Shown: piece by piece, positions 5,029 to 6,646 of the stretch
Layout: every line of letters starts with the position of its first letter
Numbering within the stretch: position 1 is the stretch's first letter
Assembly (NCBI GenBank): GCA_021833045.1
Contig: JAKBGP010000117.1
Span: 1 to 6,646 of the forward strand
Length of the DNA: 6,646 nt
Direction of reading: 5' to 3'
Source of the DNA: Thermoplasmata archaeon
GTDB taxonomy: Archaea; Thermoplasmatota; Thermoplasmata; Thermoplasmatales; Thermoplasmataceae
Notes under the pieces: generated by a model
What the model saw: the letters and a program-made list of their open reading frames with translations, nothing else
What the model was told of the DNA's origin: nothing
Databases searched by the model: none
Position numbers and translations under genes: made by a program

Positions 5029-5961
5029 GTGAAAAAATTGGGTTTTCTTTCTCAGATAAACAATATTAAGGAACAGGTTAATTTTTCTGAATCGTTTAAG
5101 AGAGGAAATTATAGATTTGTTTTAGTTGCTGGTATGGGTGGCTCAGGAGTTTCCGGGAGGATATTTTCAGAACTTTGCACAAAACTGCATATCACTGTGG
5201 TTGACTCCTATTCATTGCCTGAATATGTCGATGAATCATATTTCATCATCTGTGTTAGTTACTCAGGAAACACTGAGGAAACCATATCTGTCGCAAACAT
5301 GGCACACCAGCGAGGATTTAAGGTGCACGCCATAACTACAGGTGGAAAGCTTAAATCTATTGCAGATGAGGTTATTGAAATTCCTGGCGGACTTCAACCA
5401 AGACAGGCCCTTGGATATCTACTGATGCCCATGATTAACACTTTCATTGGAATAACTGATTCTGAAAGAAAGAAGATCGTGGATTCTATTGGATTTGTGA
5501 ACAATGAAGAAGTGAAGAAACTAGCTGAACATATTACTCTTTCTGGAAAAATTCCATATGTGATCTCATGGGAACCATATGCATCCATGAGTTACAGGAC
5601 AAAAACTCAGTTTAATGAAAATTCCAAACTGCCTGCAATTAGTCATGTTCTTTCAGAACAGAACCACAATGAACTGGTTCCCCTCTCTGTGAATGAAAAA
5701 ATGAAAAATTCATTTTTCTATATTTCCATAGATGGAGACCCTAATTCTCGGAATCAAAAAAGAATGGATATAATGGAAAAAACCTCTGGAATTCAATTCC
5801 ATCATATCGTTCCAAAAGGTGATTCATATTTGGCAAAATACTTCTATCTGATACATTTTATAGACCTTTTGACCTATTATACTGGAATTGCTTTAAAGTA
5901 CGAACCGGAAGATGTTGGAGTTCTTGAAAAGCTCAAGAAAGAACTTGCCAGCATCATTTAA
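5029..5961 (+). CDS. Bifunctional phosphoglucose/phosphomannose isomerase (SIS family)
   Basis: The 310-residue cytoplasmic enzyme interconverts fructose 6-phosphate with glucose 6-phosphate and, in this archaeal family, mannose 6-phosphate (EC 5.3.1.9/5.3.1.8), linking gluconeogenesis and sugar supply for glycans. Two SIS domains are visible. The first has AGMGGSGVSGRIF (34-46) and the phosphate-binding CVSYSGNTEET (75-85), then QPRQALGY with Arg125. The second carries QFNENSK with the likely catalytic Glu197 and SEQNHNEL with His213, matching Glu203/His219 of the Pyrobaculum enzyme. Length is typical, although the N-terminus before the first SIS motif is short. The GTG at 5029 is the only upstream start, since TGA at 5020-5022 closes the frame. 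It has no clear Shine-Dalgarno sequence, and translation may depend on the small ORF ending 9 bp earlier. Its 3' end overlaps the converging rqcH by 8 bp. Confidence 0.92.
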   Translation: MKKLGFLSQINNIKEQVNFSESFKRGNYRFVLVAGMGGSGVSGRIFSELCTKLHITVVDSYSLPEYVDESYFIICVSYSGNTEETISVANMAHQRGFKVHAITTGGKLKSIADEVIEIPGGLQPRQALGYLLMPMINTFIGITDSERKKIVDSIGFVNNEEVKKLAEHITLSGKIPYVISWEPYASMSYRTKTQFNENSKLPAISHVLSEQNHNELVPLSVNEKMKNSFFYISIDGDPNSRNQKRMDIMEKTSGIQFHHIVPKGDSYLAKYFYLIHFIDLLTYYTGIALKYEPEDVGVLEKLKKELASII

Positions 5962-6646
5962 CAATAGTGCTGTTTCCTGTTGGAAGTATTGTTATAATTT
6001 CTTCCGTGTCCATTTCAAGAGTTTGTGCAATTTCAACTGCTATTTTGTCCTTTGATCTGTTACCTGGAATAATAGAAACAGAGCCCTCATCACCCATATA
6101 TGGATATATCATGGGCATCCTGATACCATTGTATTCAATCGCTTTCACTGACAATTTCATAGGTAGTGAAAAAAGATAATTCCTCTTCCCCCGAATAATC
6201 CATGAACCTTTCCTGACATATTGTCCCGATTCCGGCGTTTTGCTGACCTGCAATGGTGTAACCCAGTATGCAGATCCTGAGGCGAGACCATTCTGCCATG
6301 CCCTGGAAAAACTTATTGAAAATGTAGCAGCTTCTTTTATGTCCTGCTCAGAGATTTCTGCTCCGGAATCCCACTTGATAACAGTACTTGGAGCACCATA
6401 CATATCAGCATGGACATAGATATCCTTCTCTTCCATATGTTTCTTGACAACTTTCTCGTTTGTATCAGTATTTTTTCCAGCAAGGACAATCTTGCCCGAA
6501 GAGGTGAAGAACCAGTGGTATGATTCGAACCAGAATTTCTGTCTGATCTTTTTCTTCTTTTTTTGTTCCTCAACTATCCCTTTCAGAGAATTCTCCATGG
6601 CAGATTTTGCACCTTCAATTTTCTCCCGGTATTCCTTAGACTTCTG
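5954..6646 (-). CDS. rqcH: RqcH / NFACT-family ribosome quality-control factor, C-terminal part (5' end outside window)
   Basis: The minus-strand frame is open from the window edge to the TGA at 5954-5956, giving the last 230 residues of a protein normally about three times longer; the ATG at 6598 is internal. RqcH (Tae2/NEMF/FbpA family) binds 60S/50S-type subunits with a stalled peptidyl-tRNA and, in characterised bacterial members, directs alanine tailing. The visible part opens with a charged coiled-coil end (EEQKKKKKIRQ, about 26-36). The NFACT-R domain follows, with FWFESYHWFFTSSGKIVLAG, YVHADMYGAPSTVIKW (77-92), GSAYWVTPLQVSKTPESG (124-141) and SWIIRGKRNY. It closes with the usual archaeal tail, including SIIPGNRSKDKIAVEIA and LPTGNSTIVK. 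The NFACT-N region, with its Asp-Arg signature, lies outside the window and cannot be checked. Confidence 0.92.
   Translation of the reverse strand, partial: QKSKEYREKIEGAKSAMENSLKGIVEEQKKKKKIRQKFWFESYHWFFTSSGKIVLAGKNTDTNEKVVKKHMEEKDIYVHADMYGAPSTVIKWDSGAEISEQDIKEAATFSISFSRAWQNGLASGSAYWVTPLQVSKTPESGQYVRKGSWIIRGKRNYLFSLPMKLSVKAIEYNGIRMPMIYPYMGDEGSVSIIPGNRSKDKIAVEIAQTLEMDTEEIITILPTGNSTIVK

Noticed and set aside
6337..6573. 78-codon second minus-strand frame overlapping rqcH
   Set aside because: It is an alternative frame of the RqcH region with an Arg/Ser/Leu-rich composition and no independent start signal.

Overview
The window looks like chromosome from an AT-rich archaeon, most probably of the Thermoplasmatales (Ferroplasma/Thermoplasma-like). 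The reasons are archaeal-type NMN adenylyltransferase, phosphoglucose/phosphomannose isomerase, M20 hydrolase and RqcH/NFACT genes, and TATA/BRE-like boxes 26-28 bp upstream of start codons, as expected for leaderless mRNAs. The order-level assignment is inference from gene style, not from a search.

Region 1 (1-942) is decayed accessory DNA. The C-terminal end of an unrecognised reading frame (to 158) is followed by a wreck of an IS1-family transposase (201-836). The wreck holds several frame changes and an internal stop. It is also interrupted near 572-686 by a foreign-looking segment that folds into two strong hairpins and lies between imperfect 13-bp direct repeats. That segment may be the relic of a second element, possibly an IS200/IS605 right end or omega-RNA; this is a hypothesis.

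Region 2 (943-3604, + strand) is a compact probable operon: a class I aminotransferase, an unrecognised N-terminally membrane-anchored protein with coiled-coil potential, and nadM (NAD biosynthesis). The last two genes overlap at ATGA, so they are probably translationally coupled.

Region 3 (3608-4801, - strand) is an archaeal M20 metallohydrolase converging on nadM with a 3-bp gap. A divergent promoter region (4802-4926) separates it from the next + strand unit: a 30-residue single-span membrane protein (4927-5019, too short for most gene callers) and a bifunctional phosphoglucose/phosphomannose isomerase (5029-5961).

Region 4 (5954-6646, - strand) is the C-terminal part of RqcH/NFACT, a ribosome quality-control factor. 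It converges on the isomerase with an 8-bp overlap of coding ends, and its 5' part lies beyond the window.

From 943 onward this is ordinary dense housekeeping DNA. I see no clear new multi-gene system. The points most worth a second look are the hairpin-rich insert in the dead transposase, the tiny membrane ORF, the unidentified membrane protein coupled to nadM, and the shortened phosphate-loop motif in the aminotransferase.
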